Positions 25,580-37,069 of a DNA stretch of 64,000 nucleotides are shown here, piece after piece (within the stretch, counting starts at the first letter, position 1; each line of letters opens with the position of its first letter). The position numbers and the translations under genes were made by a program. The stretch covers positions 35,675,516 through 35,739,515 of the forward strand of contig NC_052615.1 of assembly GCF_016545825.1 (NCBI RefSeq), in the 5' to 3' direction. The notes beneath the pieces were generated by a model that was not told the DNA's origin, searched no databases, and saw only the letters and a list, made by a program, of their open reading frames with translations. The stretch comes from Eucalyptus grandis (taxonomy: Eukaryota > Streptophyta > Magnoliopsida > Myrtales > Myrtaceae).

Positions 25580-25794
25580 CACTCGGATTCGCCCCAGTGG
25601 CCACCCTTCCAATGTTGGAAGGGGGAGGTGAGGTTCAAATCCCCACTTTCTCATGAGGGATGGGGTGAGGACACGTAAGTTTCAAGAAGTGGGTTTCGAC
25701 TCCCACGCCCTGCAAGAGGCAGGATAAAAGTATGAGAGTGAGTGTAAAGTAAGAATAGAATAGGACTGACCAAAAAAAAAAAAAAAAAAAAAAA
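25580..25794 (+). mobile_element. tRNA-derived SINE, copy 1
   Basis: A 215-bp insertion flanked by an 18-bp target duplication with one mismatch, aacg[g/a]tttcttccacagc, at 25562-25579 and 25795-25812. The head has polymerase III-like boxes: A-like 'cgccccagtggcc' (about 25590-25602) and B box GGTTCAAATCC (25632-25642). The tail is an A-run of more than 20. Array copy 4 has the uninterrupted site at about 21762-21782. Related to the second copy at 26505-26712 (shared 'tggccacccttccaa', 'gggttt' and 'gcaagaggca'-like words). Confidence 0.85.
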
Positions 25795-26504
25795 AACGAT
25801 TTCTTCCACAGCTTGAAACCCCTCTTACTAATGGTTATAATAGACCATATCTCTCGGCCATTATCGTTAGTGGCTTTTGAGATTAAAGGTTCTATGAAGT
25901 GGTGATCGTGCAAGTCATGACTTGAACACTTATTCGCTCTTAATTCGTCGATCTTTGCTTCAACTTTAATACTGTGGTCAATTGAACCTAGTTTCACTTA
26001 CCAATATTCTGTGGCTCAATACTTAATAATTTTATCTTAGATCTCCAATCAGGAACTCCTCATCACCATTGTCGATTTTCTATAGCTACCGACCAAGAGT
26101 ACTGAGCAAATTTTACCTCAGCCATGTCTTGTTTGGTCTTATCCAGTCCAAATCAATTGTCAAGGAATTAGGCAATTTTTTGGTGTTTAACAATTTCCCT
26201 AGTGAAATTTAGTCCCTCAAGTTATTGGTTTTGAAAGTAGGAGAAAGAAGACCACCACATGATCTCCTGATTTGTTAGAATGTCCAGCACAAAAATTTGA
26301 AATGAACTTTGAAATGAACTTTGAAATGAACTTGAAGGACAAACGTGAGTCCAAACTTGCAAAATTTGGGATGGAATTGATTCTAATGTAAATATCGAAC
26401 TCAAAAGCTTAAATTTATAGATATAGAAAGATCATATGTATATGAAGAGCACATAAAGCCCATTCATAAGCAATGTGTGTTTCTTTAACACAAGTATTAT
26501 TTAA

Positions 26505-26712
26505 CCACTAGGGTTTGCTCCAATGGCCACCCTTCCAACATGGAAGGGAGAAGTAGGGAGTTCGAATCTCCACCTTCTTAAGAGGGGTTGGGGTGTGGAT
26601 GATTTAGTTTCAAGAATGGGTTTCAACTCCACTCCCTGTAAGAGGCAGAGCAAAAGTCTGAGAATGAGAGTTAGAGTAGGAATAGAATATGACTGATAAA
26701 ACAAAAAAATAT
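26505..26712 (+). mobile_element. tRNA-derived SINE, copy 2
   Basis: Same family and orientation as 25580-25794. It has 'ccaatggccacccttccaac', B-box-like AGTTCGAATCT near 26559-26569, 'caagaatgggtttcaactcc' and an A-rich tail 'aaaacaaaaaaat'. The target duplication is acaagtat[t/c]atttaa at 26490-26504 and 26713-26727. The empty site is seen in array copy 4 at about 22423-22440. Confidence 0.83.
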
Positions 26713-26849
26713 ACAAGTATCATTTAATGAGAAACAAGGGTCCAAGCGAAGTCCTTGACCATGAAAAGCTTTCCATTGGAAGACAAAAGCATGGAGTTTC
26801 TCTTTGTGATGAGAACTCATAAAAAGAGATCACTTTTGGAGTGTTTAAG

Positions 26850-27629
26850 GTGCGAATGATAATCATTATGTTCCAGAAATCAATTCCTAGTTAGAAGTTA
26901 ATTTTTTTTTTTTATTCCAAAATATGCATTTGATAACCTTATAAAATTTATGTTCTTGAAATAGAAATTCGTTTGATAACAATACAAAATTTATCCCTCT
27001 CCAATAGTGATGGGAGGCGTCCGGCAATCAACAGGCGATTGGTGGCAGGCGACTAACATCCAGCGTCTAGCATCTAACAATTGGCGAACAACAATCGGCA
27101 GTCAACCAACGACGAAGGGGCAGCTGACAACCAACAATCGACGGGAGGTAGCGGGAGGTGGGCGAGCGACGTCTCGCGACCGACAACCAGCGGCGGGTGG
27201 CGGTGGCCGCCAACGGCCAACAACCAACAATCGACAGCCAACAACCGGTGGTGAGCGTCCTGCATCTGGCAACCAACTGCATGCGACCAGCATCGAGTGG
27301 TCGATGACCAGTGGAGAGCGGTGGGCGACCAACAACTAACAGACAACACTAGGCAATCAGCAATGAGCATCCAATGTCCCACGAGCGATGGGTGGGCGGC
27401 AAGCAATAACGAGAATAAATAATTAAAAGAGTTTTCATTTCTCACTTTTGTTTCAAGAATAAAAAAGCGAAAAATTTTAACTTCTATTTTATGATCCAAA
27501 TATATTTCTAAAATAGAAATCTATTCCAAATATAGAATAAGGAAATTGCGTTATTAAACAGATTTATGTTTCAAACCTATTTTGAGAAACAGAAAAATTT
27601 TAACTTCTATTTTATGATCATTCGCGTCC
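26850..27629. mobile_element. TIR element with GC-rich core (PIF/Harbinger-like?)
   Basis: Ends 'gtgcgaatgataatcat' (26850) and 'atgatcattcgcgtcc' (27629) are inverted matches, flanked by TTAAG on both sides (26845-26849, 27630-27634). The host block E is continuous without it. Inside, AT-rich arms with 'aattttaacttctattttatgat' surround a GC-rich core (27005-27415) of degenerate 'ggcgactaacatccagcg' words. The core is open on both strands but biased and repetitive, so it is not a gene. A 3-bp TTA reading of the duplication would fit PIF/Harbinger. Confidence 0.6.
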
Positions 27630-27794
27630 TTAAGATTTTAGCTTACTCTTAAGAAGGTGATGATATCAAATAAATGTAGTTCTTGATGCGGATATGAACA
27701 ACGTGTGGGGCTCTCTCTAGCTCTCTAAGTTGTCATTTTTCGTTTAATTTAGGTATTTGTTTACCAAGTCAAAGGGGCATTTAACATGATGTTA

Positions 27795-27797
<3 letters not shown>

Positions 27798-27834
<37 letters not shown>
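27798..27834. repeat. (GA)n microsatellite
   Basis: About 18 uninterrupted GA units inside array block E/F of copy 5. Shorter runs occur at the same place in copy 4 (22730-22744) and copy 1 (11945-11957), so the tract is an expansion of an ancestral purine run. Confidence 0.9.
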
Positions 27835-27837
<3 letters not shown>

Positions 27838-28644
27838 CTCGCAAAATTTTCAATTCCACTCGGTTCAAGCCAATCTGACAAATAAGAGGGCAAAGACGGG
27901 GTCCATTTCTTTCTCCATCCTTGAAAATTGAACTTGATTTCAGTTTAATTTTCAGTTTGATATAAATGGACACCGTGTGATTGACCCACCTACAATTCTT
28001 TAGTCTTACACATTATTGTCTTGTTTTAGTCACCAAATACATCATGAAGTTACACCTTTTATTTTGTAGTATATACATTATTCTAATCTTGGAGTCTGGC
28101 CGCATAAAAAAAGTAGCCATCCCTTGACATATATAATAAATACTTCGGTTACACCCATTTAAGCACGACAAACATGTTAATATGTAAAACAGAACGTGTG
28201 ACTCAATTGAATTTTGACCAAAAGACATACCAAATCCATATCAATGTCCCCAAGACTTCGACCAACATAACATTCAAGAAATCCGATGCCATGAAACCAC
28301 CTCGAACCATCGAGTGCAAATAGTCTTAGATTCGGACAATCCAAATATCATTGACAAGTCAACCTTTTGGTTAAACTTGAGAGCGTCTAGAGACGCGGTG
28401 GCAGCAAAAAATGAAAAGGAGTCGGTGGGCTTGGATCTTGATAAACTGCTTGTTCAGAGTTTGGGCCCGGCCGAATTACAAAAAGGAAAACGAAAAGTAG
28501 AAACTCAAATTTGGCCAAGTCCTACTCAACTCGAGTTTTTCACAATCGGCCCAACCCGATAATGGTCAAGCCTTGTCCATTAGGCCCTCGACCCGAACCG
28601 CCTTCCATTCAATTTACCGTATTAGATCCAAATCCAAACCCCAA

Positions 28645-29250
28645 AATGTTAAAAAAAAGAAAAAAAAAATTCTGAATACCAACGTTAATCGTCGTTGAGG
28701 CCAGCCACCAGCCAGGGAAGAAAAGGAAGGAAAAGGAAAAGAAAAGTTAAAAAAAAAAATTTCAAATTTGATTTTTTTAAATATTTTCATAAAAAACAAA
28801 CATTTCATTAACTAAGGGCCCAACCTTAAGCATCGAGAACCATGCATTGCCTTTGTGGACCCAAACCTAAATATCGAGGACTACAGCTCAAGTGTCAAAT
28901 CCCCAAGCATTGCCTTTATAAACCTTGACTTGGGTGTCAACGCATTGGGTACAGGCACAAGGACTTCGAGCCTAGCCTCATGGACCCGAGCCAAAAACCT
29001 TGTTTTGAATGTTGGAGCCCAATGTTGAGGTTTCCATATCCGAGAGTAAAGTTTCGGGTCCAAGTGCTAATATCTAGTCATATTTTGGGAAATTCTTTTC
29101 AGTTTTTTTCAAATTGAAAGTCATTCTCCTGAATTTAAGCATAGGTTTTCCATTAGTTATGAAAACATTTTCCGTTAACTCATTTTCTTAAACAAACCAA
29201 ATGCCAGAAAATAGGAAAATGTTTTCTCAAAACAAACAAAACCCTAATCT
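28645..29250. mobile_element. Second copy of the 23960-24670 composite repeat, shorter
   Basis: Keeps an A/G-rich arm (28655-28790) around a shortened core with 'gaggccagccaccagcc', then 'acatttcattaactaag' and the 'ggacccaaacctaaatatcgagg' block to about 29065. It ends with AT-rich DNA carrying 'aaacaaacaaaaccctaatctagag'. The flank after it also matches copy 4 (24770-24840), so it was duplicated with the array and then eroded. Confidence 0.5.
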
Positions 29251-29400
29251 AGAGTTGATTTTCCTCTCATTAATTAGCCATATTAATGACTTTCTTTGAT
29301 GCCTATGCCAATCAAACCGATTGTTAATGAATTTAATTTTGAGGTATATGAATCTATCGTACTCAAGTTTATTTTATCTCATTAGATTAATAAAGAATGA

Positions 29401-31205
29401 TGGTAATCACATGTTATAGAAGCAATGTTCAGGTAAATGACTACAATACCAATCAAGCCAAGAATTACTATTTAGTTGAATCACATTTGGTTAATACATA
29501 ATAATGCTATTCAGATTTTCAATAAAAAGAGATTCGAGGGAATGCAAAATTAGGCGTGTTTGTCTAGTGGAAAAAGTTTTCCGCTAATTAGTTTCTGCAC
29601 TTTTGCGCGTTAGGTATGCTGAAGATGATTAGTCAACAAAAAACTATTTATGATCAGAGACAATATGTATGTTTAAAGTTAGAAAAATAAATTCTCTAAC
29701 TTAAAAAAGGGAAATTATTTTCCTTGAAAATAATTTTTCAAAAAACATTTTAATTTATCACAAAATTTTCCCGGAAACAAAAGCATTTTGTAAATTGTTA
29801 CAATTTTACGTGTAGCATTCTCATCCAACTTTCCAACTATAGCTTTTGACTTAATCATAGTCGAGTTCTCTAAAATTAGTTTTGATTTGACTGATAGGTA
29901 CTCAATATAAGATCCTAAACCACAACAGACACCACCATTAAGAACAAGACTATCTCTAAATATGGTAATTGTTTTTTAAAAGTAATGATATTTAGGTGGG
30001 CAATTATAAAGTTGTGACACTAAAGTGAATAACATATTAGAGTCATGATATTTATAATGTACTTCCTTATAAATCCGATGTTCCCTTGCAAAATCTTGCA
30101 ACTCAAACTTGTTTGCACATGAATTTTGACTTATCTATATAAGGCAACAATACAATATCATCTTTCCAATTCATCCTTTAACCATTGATGCATATAGGGT
30201 CAATGGTAACTAGAATTGCCTTTGAGTCCTAATTACACATCAAGAAATAAGAGTCGACAATTGATTTTTTCATCCTCTGTTTCATCTTGCTTTCTTTCCT
30301 CTGAAAGGACAAATATATAAGCAAATTCTGGAAAGAACATTAAACTTGGAGACAAACTATTCTAAGCCCCAGGACATAAAACCGTGGGATTCTTATTTTA
30401 GACATGAACCGGATATAAGACAATTAGTGCACTATTATCAAGCGAATGTATTTCCCAAATATGAGACAATTTAGTACTTCTTCGGTAGATTTGTAGGTGC
30501 ATGAGATGAGAATTTCTAGGAGGTTTTGTTCTTCATCAGCATGCTTTCCCACTCTCCAAGATAATTAAGTCGATACCTCCACGATTTTATTTAAACAAAA
30601 TGGGCCACCATCTAAAAACAAGTTGCCGTACCAACGTCCGTTGGCAAGGAGTTTCGGTCGGGGCCAAAGGCTTTGGATACCAGGTGATCATGGACCCAAA
30701 AAAAAAAACAAACAAACAAACAAACTGCCGTGATAATTTTATCATTATAACCGGAAAACACCATTGAACATTTCAAAATTTTCGAAAGCCAAGAAAAATA
30801 TCGTATGCTCTAGTTCTTGGGACCTGGGCTTAGGTGCAATGATGATGTTAGGTGTATCATACATAAACGTCGGTTGCATGCGCCTGCAATCGATGTTCGA
30901 CTTGATGTCCATGTAAAACGCACGATCCGTCCGACCCGTAAATGATGACAAAGAGTACATTCGAGACGTCATTCCTAAAGCTCCTTCAATGAAAATTCCC
31001 TCTGGCCTCCATTGCTGTCCTTGTTTGGACTTTGACCCTCACTTTGCCGAAAAAGGACACAGAGAGTCGCATATAATAAGCCAAGCTCCTCACACACCGA
31101 CGTACATCGTCACGTTCATCAGATGAAGATCACACAACTCAATCGAAAAAATCCATAAAAAGTTTCACAATGAAGACTAAGAAACGAGAGAGAGAGAGAG
31201 AGCAG
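29401..31205. other. Intergenic, AT-rich, no gene recognised
   Basis: No supported coding sequence. 29550-29790 has 'aaattattttccttgaaaataatttttc'-type inverted words like other AT-rich repeats here. 30611-30725 is a short block ending in an A-rich run ('cccaaaaaaaaaaacaaacaaac') between imperfect repeats 'caagttgccgt' and 'caaactgccgt', possibly a small retroposed sequence. A (GA)n tract is at 31189-31203. The last part should include the 3' UTR of the R3-MYB gene. Confidence 0.4.
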
Positions 31206-32361
31206 CTAATTTTCAGGAGCAGTAATGTGGTTTTGGAGAGATGCGAAGATGACGTTCGGGTTTTCCGTCTCGTTCCTGGTGTTGGCGAAGAGTTCATGGT
31301 GTCTCATCATCCAAAACCTCTCGATCTCCTCGGGCTTCCTACCTGGAATCCGGCCGGCTATCAACCCCCACCTAAAATCATCATCAAAATACACGCGAAG
31401 TTGGCGCAAACGTTAGGTAAGGCTTAGAATGGATCTCTGTTAGAACATGTTTGTTTCGCGGTTTTCTGCTTTTCCCTTGTTCTCGTCTGCATGGAGACGG
31501 ATGGACCGCCATCTCAGACATGTGAGAAAAGCTAATCTCTCTGCATAATTTGCAGTGAGCCACTGCCAGGTCCTACACAAAAGAAAAAGTGGATCCTTGC
31601 GTGGCATGCAGTCTCAGTCACTCTTGCACGCGTCGTGGAGCATTCGAGAAAAAGTTTCATCAAGTGGAGACCTATCTGACAATAGAACTGAGGTGCATGA
31701 TGTATTGTTTTATGTTGTGCAGTGCACGAACTCGTTCCATCCAGTGTAGTGATGGTGTGGATCTATCATGTTTCGAAAATCACGTGGAATATGCGCCCGA
31801 TTATGTGCGTATTTTGCTACGGTTTTTCCATCACCCCCTTTAACAAGAAAGAAAGGAGAGTCTTTTTGTGTTGTTGTTGTACCTGTCTCCGACGAGCTTG
31901 TACATTCTGTAAATGAGATCCTCTTCCTGTTCCGTCATGTTTATGAACTTCCACTCAACACTGCTCACCTCTGCTAAACAAATAATTTTAGTTAACTGAG
32001 ATGAAGTTAGCTAGAAGGCGACAAGACAAGCTCAAAACGAGACGAATCATATAACCGACCAATCATGGGAGCCAAACAGAACTATAACAAAGGATAAAGA
32101 GACAGGGCAACAAAAGGAATGAAGGAAAAGAAAGATTGAGAGCGTTTGAGACATCCATGAAAGGTCGAGCAATAATGGACAAAAGCTACGCGGTCGAAAA
32201 GGTTGCAAAAAGAATATAGGATGAACATGAAAAGAACAATGAGTACTTTCAGCTTCAGCCATTATTGGCGTAAGGAAAAAAATGGCCCAGTAGGCAAAAG
32301 AACACCCACCTTCATGACTGCAACAGTTAGTCTTGGCTCGCTTCCGCCTCCGCTTATCCAT
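31206..32361 (-). CDS. R3-MYB repressor, CAPRICE/TRIPTYCHON-like
   Basis: Spliced model on the minus strand: 32361-32310, 31970-31883, 31371-31206, giving 101 residues with GT-AG introns and matching phases. The protein starts MDKRRRKRAKTNCCSHE, runs through EVSSVEWKFINMTEQEEDL and ends in a single MYB R3 repeat with RWGLIAGRIPGRKPEEIERF. The bHLH-contact signature [DE]Lx2[RK]x3Lx6Lx3R is fully present (DLIYRMYKLVGDRWGLIAGR). Both intron positions match those I recall for CPC/TRY/ETC genes. These small proteins have no activation domain. They compete with R2R3-MYBs for bHLH partners in the MYB-bHLH-WD40 complex, repressing trichome fate, promoting root hairs and lowering anthocyanin. They also move between cells. 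The tail after FANTR is longer than in CPC and differs from TRY. Confidence 0.9.
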
Positions 32362-33180
32362 ACCTGATCATTCCAATGTGCAAGAGAACAAGGAATTTTT
32401 CCTGGGGGCGATTTGGTTGTGCCGCTGTGGCTGGAGCAAGAGAATTTCTGTACCACGTTTGTTTAATTAGTTCCTGGAAAAGGAACAAAAGAACAATGCG
32501 AATAAAGAATATGGTGGCGTCCGGGCAACGTCTCTTTCGATGACCTGGGTAGGAGGAACATGGGAACGGCTGGTCCAACCAAACATACAAAAGAACAAGA
32601 GTTTGACTTCTGGTTGACCCATCATGACCCATGAATCATCACTTCAGGTCGCCCTTTTGACTGACCGAGAAAATAAAAATAAAAAAGAGACCCCTTTTGG
32701 CTTGCTACAAGCTGGGGTCTGCGAGTGGATGGTACGGTTTTCTTCCTTCACGGATGAGAGCATACTAAGGAGTCAGAGTGCGACTCATCGGGTTGAAAAT
32801 GCGATTATATATCGGCTTTGCAGCTCATAAATGTTGAATTAAACACACATAACCCCTCCAAAGGCAGGAGATTGAAATGAAGGCTGTGATGGTTCATTCT
32901 TGTGGGTTCAATCTTCCAATTCACTAATGCTACCTTCTTCTATATGATCTTATGTATGTATTTTCATGCCGACTTTGTAATCTTATTATCTATACATCAG
33001 GATAAGATAGTGGAAAAGAGGAAGTCCACGCTATGTATAAAACACCACGTATGAACATGTGCGCAAAGCAAGCGAACTTTATCTAATCAACTTTATTTGA
33101 CACCAAACATGTCACGTCGGTAACAATTACAAATGAGATGGCTGACCATAGTAAATATGGTCGGTTGAAAATTAGTCCGG
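32362..33180 (-). promoter_or_regulatory. Upstream region of the R3-MYB gene
   Basis: Non-coding sequence 5' of the minus-strand R3-MYB gene. 'gattatatatcgg' near 32803-32815 (minus-strand TATATAAT) is a TATA candidate about 440 bp before the ATG. I see no repeat family here. Regulatory sites such as WRKY or MYB boxes were not assigned. Confidence 0.3.
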
Positions 33181-36100
33181 TGGTTCTTACATTTACCATA
33201 TTAGAGTCTATCCTTGACGGTGGGGCTATAAAGCCCTGCTACAGCTTCGAGTGCTCTCTCTGAATAAGACAACATTGGACTTGACTGTTCGCACTAGAGA
33301 AGAGAGAGAGCTTGGATAGCTAGTCTGAACTGTCATTCCTAGGGTACTTGGGAAAAGTTAGGTTTGAGGGGCGATCTGAGCTTTGGACGAGGTCTCTCCA
33401 CGCTCTAAAAACAGCCCCCCAAACGAACCCGTGAACCCTGTTGCTGCAATAAACGACATCTGATGTGGCCTCCGCGGGCCTCGCTTCCCATACCTGTACT
33501 TTAGAGAACCAAAAGGATGAGGCTTTCAGGCATTATTTGTAGACCCATATTAATCAAATCCTTGTTGAACGCATGGATTCAAGTGCCACTGCGTCTTCAT
33601 CCTCTTTGTTTTTCTTTTCTTTTCCAAAAGGATGCAAAACAACAAAGGGAATTCCCCTGGTCAAACATGGCGATGGCGGAGAAAGCTAGTGGTTGTCGAT
33701 AGTTCAAAAGGTAGGAACCATAGACTTCCTTTCCTCTTACCGCTTCGCCTGTTGCTACATTTGATGGAACCTAGGTTGACGGGCTAAACTTGACAGGACA
33801 AACCTACTCATTAGAGAGATTTTTTGCTCGACAGAGTTAAGGAAACCTCAACAGGGCGCGAAGCGTTTTCACTTTTAGGGCCATTGCCCCAAGTTTGAAA
33901 AAAAAAAAAATCCCCGTCGTCACATCCCACCGAGGAATCTTTTCCTCTATTGTTTCTACAGCACAAATTACTTTCCTGGATCCACAAGATCATTGAGGAT
34001 TCACAGGACAGTAGGACAGTATAAACAGGATCGCTTCGTATACAATGCTGCTGATCTTCGCTATATGCAATCGCTCACCAAGGCTGCCTCTTACCCTCAA
34101 GTAGTCGAGCCAATTCAAGATCCTCCCTCACTGGGTGTGCTTCTATCAGAAATTACTTCATGCTTCACTGGTAATGACTGATTGTGCTTCTCAGTAGGAT
34201 TCTCATTAAGGTCGATGATGATGTAACCAAGACTGAAATATGAAAGGAAAACGTCTCAGCACTTCGCAAACCTTATTCTAAGATGTATTCTAGTCACACA
34301 TGATCTGAATGTAATTATAGATATGACATTACAAGTTGTTAGTCCATGGAAAGTGGCTAAGCACAATCAGACTGTCGAGGAAACAGTATTCTCTCTCCCA
34401 TAGAGAATTTGATGTGGATTTAATCCTACTCCAAAGCTAGCCATGAATATGTCAAAGTTGAGTTACTAACTAATACATACTGAAAACAAAAGGACAAGGA
34501 ACTTTACTTCTTGTCTACATTTTACCAGTTTAGCAATATCTCCTTCTCTGTTCATACTGGAAAAGTCATCCTTTTTCAACCCCTTAATTAAAGTCTAAGT
34601 AGTTTACAACCTGGAATAAGCTATGAGTATGAAACTCGTAGGGTAGCATACCTTCATTTTCTTAAGGTGTCATGCAGGAACTCTTCTATAACTTCTTATC
34701 TTTGTCATGTAACAAATTCTTCTAAAAAAATGCATCTCCTTTCTAAGTTCAATATCTTTACTACTTGCTTGATTCAAGGTTTCCTTCCTTTCCATTTTAA
34801 GATGTCCTTTCCTTTAAAACTTTCGACTTTAGGATATAGTCTGTGTTCAACATCTTTTTTCATATCCGCCTTTTTTGATGGACACTTGAGCATATGGAGC
34901 TGGTAAGGCATATGAAGCTGGTATTCCACACCTCCTTTGTCTTCAATCACATGGAGTAACAGAAGTCAATATATCACTCTCATTCAAATAAAAGACCTAC
35001 TTGTCCAAGAGGAAAGTCAGCACAGAACATTATAGCAACATCAACATGTAAAATTAGACCAAAACCGATCTCAGCCAAAACAAATAACAGCTTAATCAAA
35101 TTACAATGAAACTCTTCCAACAATTACAAAATCGAATCAATGGAAAACACCACCAATTATGCAATCATTAATCAAGTAAACCCACAAGTAACTTGGCTCA
35201 AGCTCGAGGACAACACAGGTGGAACTCAGAAATGGCAGATATCGGAGCTAAATCAATGAAGAAAAGCTAGAATTACCTTACCTTCAATAGTATACAAATA
35301 AAGTTCGCATCTTCACATATTGCTTTTGTCTTGCAAAACAAAGTACTGACTTCAATTTTCTAGTCACTTAGAGCAATAAATGAGTAATTCCACCTACCAG
35401 AGTGAACTATTCAAAATTAACCTAAAATCATACTTGACCAATTTTGTCAAACTCATCATTGCTAAGCAGGATAATAGGATACTAAATCTTCTAGGGCTCT
35501 TCAATAACTGTGCTTCAACATGGCAGGACATAATCAACAAATGCATATCTCCTCTTAATGAAAGGCATGACAAGAAAGATGACTCAAAAATCATTGCTCC
35601 CAAACCAAAGGTATTGTCCAAGTCAATGAGCAGGTTGGCAAGCACAAGTTTCTGCAAAAAAAGCTATAGTAGTTTCATGACAATGGAAGGAGGACTATGA
35701 TGATGAAGAAGGCAGACACGTGGCATCATTGGCAGCTCACTTGATTCGATGACATATGCAAAAATTCTCAATGCTTATCCCTGTAAAGTCGCATCAAAAA
35801 TCAATTAAAGATCGAAGAAGCATGAGAAATAAACACCATCAATGGAATTGAAGAACTCACCAGATAGCCTCAGAATGCTGATTGAAAGATCTTTTGATCC
35901 ACAATGTAGAGTCTTTTGAACAGTAAGATCATTCTAGTTATCTTTATAGTATTAAGGATGGTTGCTAGCAATATCTATTGACATTTTTTCTTCTCCCTTG
36001 AAAATCAAGAGACAACAGAGAAGACTTGACACCATAGACCGTGGCTCTTTGGAAGACCGGGCATTTCTGCAAAACTTTGAAACTCCAACTGTTCCTTTCA

Positions 36101-37038
36101 TTAGGCATCAGATTCTGCACCTTACCAAAAACTTGATAAAGTACAGAGGTTTGACGCTATAATGTGTCTAAGCTTCTATGCCCTTAATGTACTTTCTACT
36201 GTATCCAAGTTTTCCAGTAAGGTGTCAACCAGGGCGTCGACCAGAGGCCTAATAGAAGCTGGTAGGATAAGCTCCCAAGACTTTTGGGATTGCAGAATCT
36301 CCCGAAGAGCTACTGTCCCTGGTCTAGAGCGTCAAGACTTCTTCTGCGCTGCTGACGCTGGAACTCGAAGGGAGAACGAAACAATATCAACCGATTTTGA
36401 AAGTGATCATTCGCGAAAAGGATCAATCAAAAGATTTTACTTCAAAAGACTCCTGCCATGAAGCCGCCCTGCCGCTTATCACCCTAATGAACATAACAAG
36501 ATTGGCGGATGAAAACACACATAAATTGAACATGCCAATAATACGAGAGACACATGTGCAAATTAAAACAAAAAACAAAACAAAATCAAAACATTACAGT
36601 ATAGGCCTAATTGTTGGCCTTCTACTGTTGAAAGTCTTCTGGTCTCTGTGGCATTGTAATATAGGAGCAATTCCAAACAAGGCACACGCCCAAAACCAAA
36701 ACAAAAGGTAACATAAGTCAGTTTCATCAGTCAGCTTAGAAAACTGTGCACAGCATAGAACCGTTCGCAAATTACATCCCCCACATCCTGAATCGAAACA
36801 GCCCACATGATATTTTCAGCTAAAAATCGAAGCTTTCGATGTCCGAGAAAGAAAAACCCATGGAAAAGAAAAGAACCGAGAACATATCTGCCTAAACGAA
36901 CCAAAACCCGCTGGCAAGAACCCAAGATTGCCGCGATGTCAACATGAACATAAGATGGGTGCCGGCGGCCACGAGGCGGATCACGCATTGGCGACTTCGG
37001 CGCCAGATTTCGAAACGATGGACGCGCTTCGCATGCAC

Positions 37039-37069
<31 letters not shown>

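Larger units (their letters stand above)
5990..29400. repeat. Array of about five diverged copies of a non-coding sequence block
   Basis: The same landmarks recur. Block B ('aattgatttgtcctcgtcataatccaca' type): 7560, 15065, 17100, 21200, 25000. Block C ('aaggacatgtggtaggggaatatcttctta' type): 10640, 15650, 17270, 21340, 25140. Block F ('ggggtccatttctttctcc'): 12030, 16240, 18700, 22820, 27900. Block H ('gacaaactggatccacatcaaagt' type): 12415, 16590, 19070, 23150, 28220. Block L ('cattcgtcaccatc', then 'catttccatcacat'): 6025-6710, 13680-14300, 17700-18270. The order is largely kept (B, C, F, H), though block L sits in different places. No frame is conserved between copies, so I read this as duplicated non-coding DNA, perhaps spacers of a lost gene cluster. 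Confidence 0.75.
24986..29400. repeat. Array copy 5, with two SINEs and a TIR element
   Basis: Blocks B (25000), C (25140), 'ttcattgatttattgg' (25370), D (26220), E (26825, interrupted and resumed at 27636), F (27900), G (28110), H (28220) and 'cccaacccgataatggtcaagcc' (28550). It pairs best with copy 4, so copies 4 and 5 are probably the most recent duplicates. Their insertions differ and must post-date the duplication. Confidence 0.55.

Noticed and set aside
27007..27499. Overlapping open frames of 70-141 codons on both strands
   Set aside because: They arise from the degenerate GC-rich repeats in the core of a TIR element. The translations are low-complexity and match no family.
22708..28000. 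Minus-strand frames with 'LNRVELEIL' in array block F
   Set aside because: The words persist because the DNA is duplicated. Starts, stops and frames differ among copies, so coding is not supported.
30611..30725. Possible third SINE with an A-rich tail and imperfect flanking repeats
   Set aside because: No clear polymerase III boxes and only an 11-bp imperfect flank match, so it is too weak to call as a SINE.
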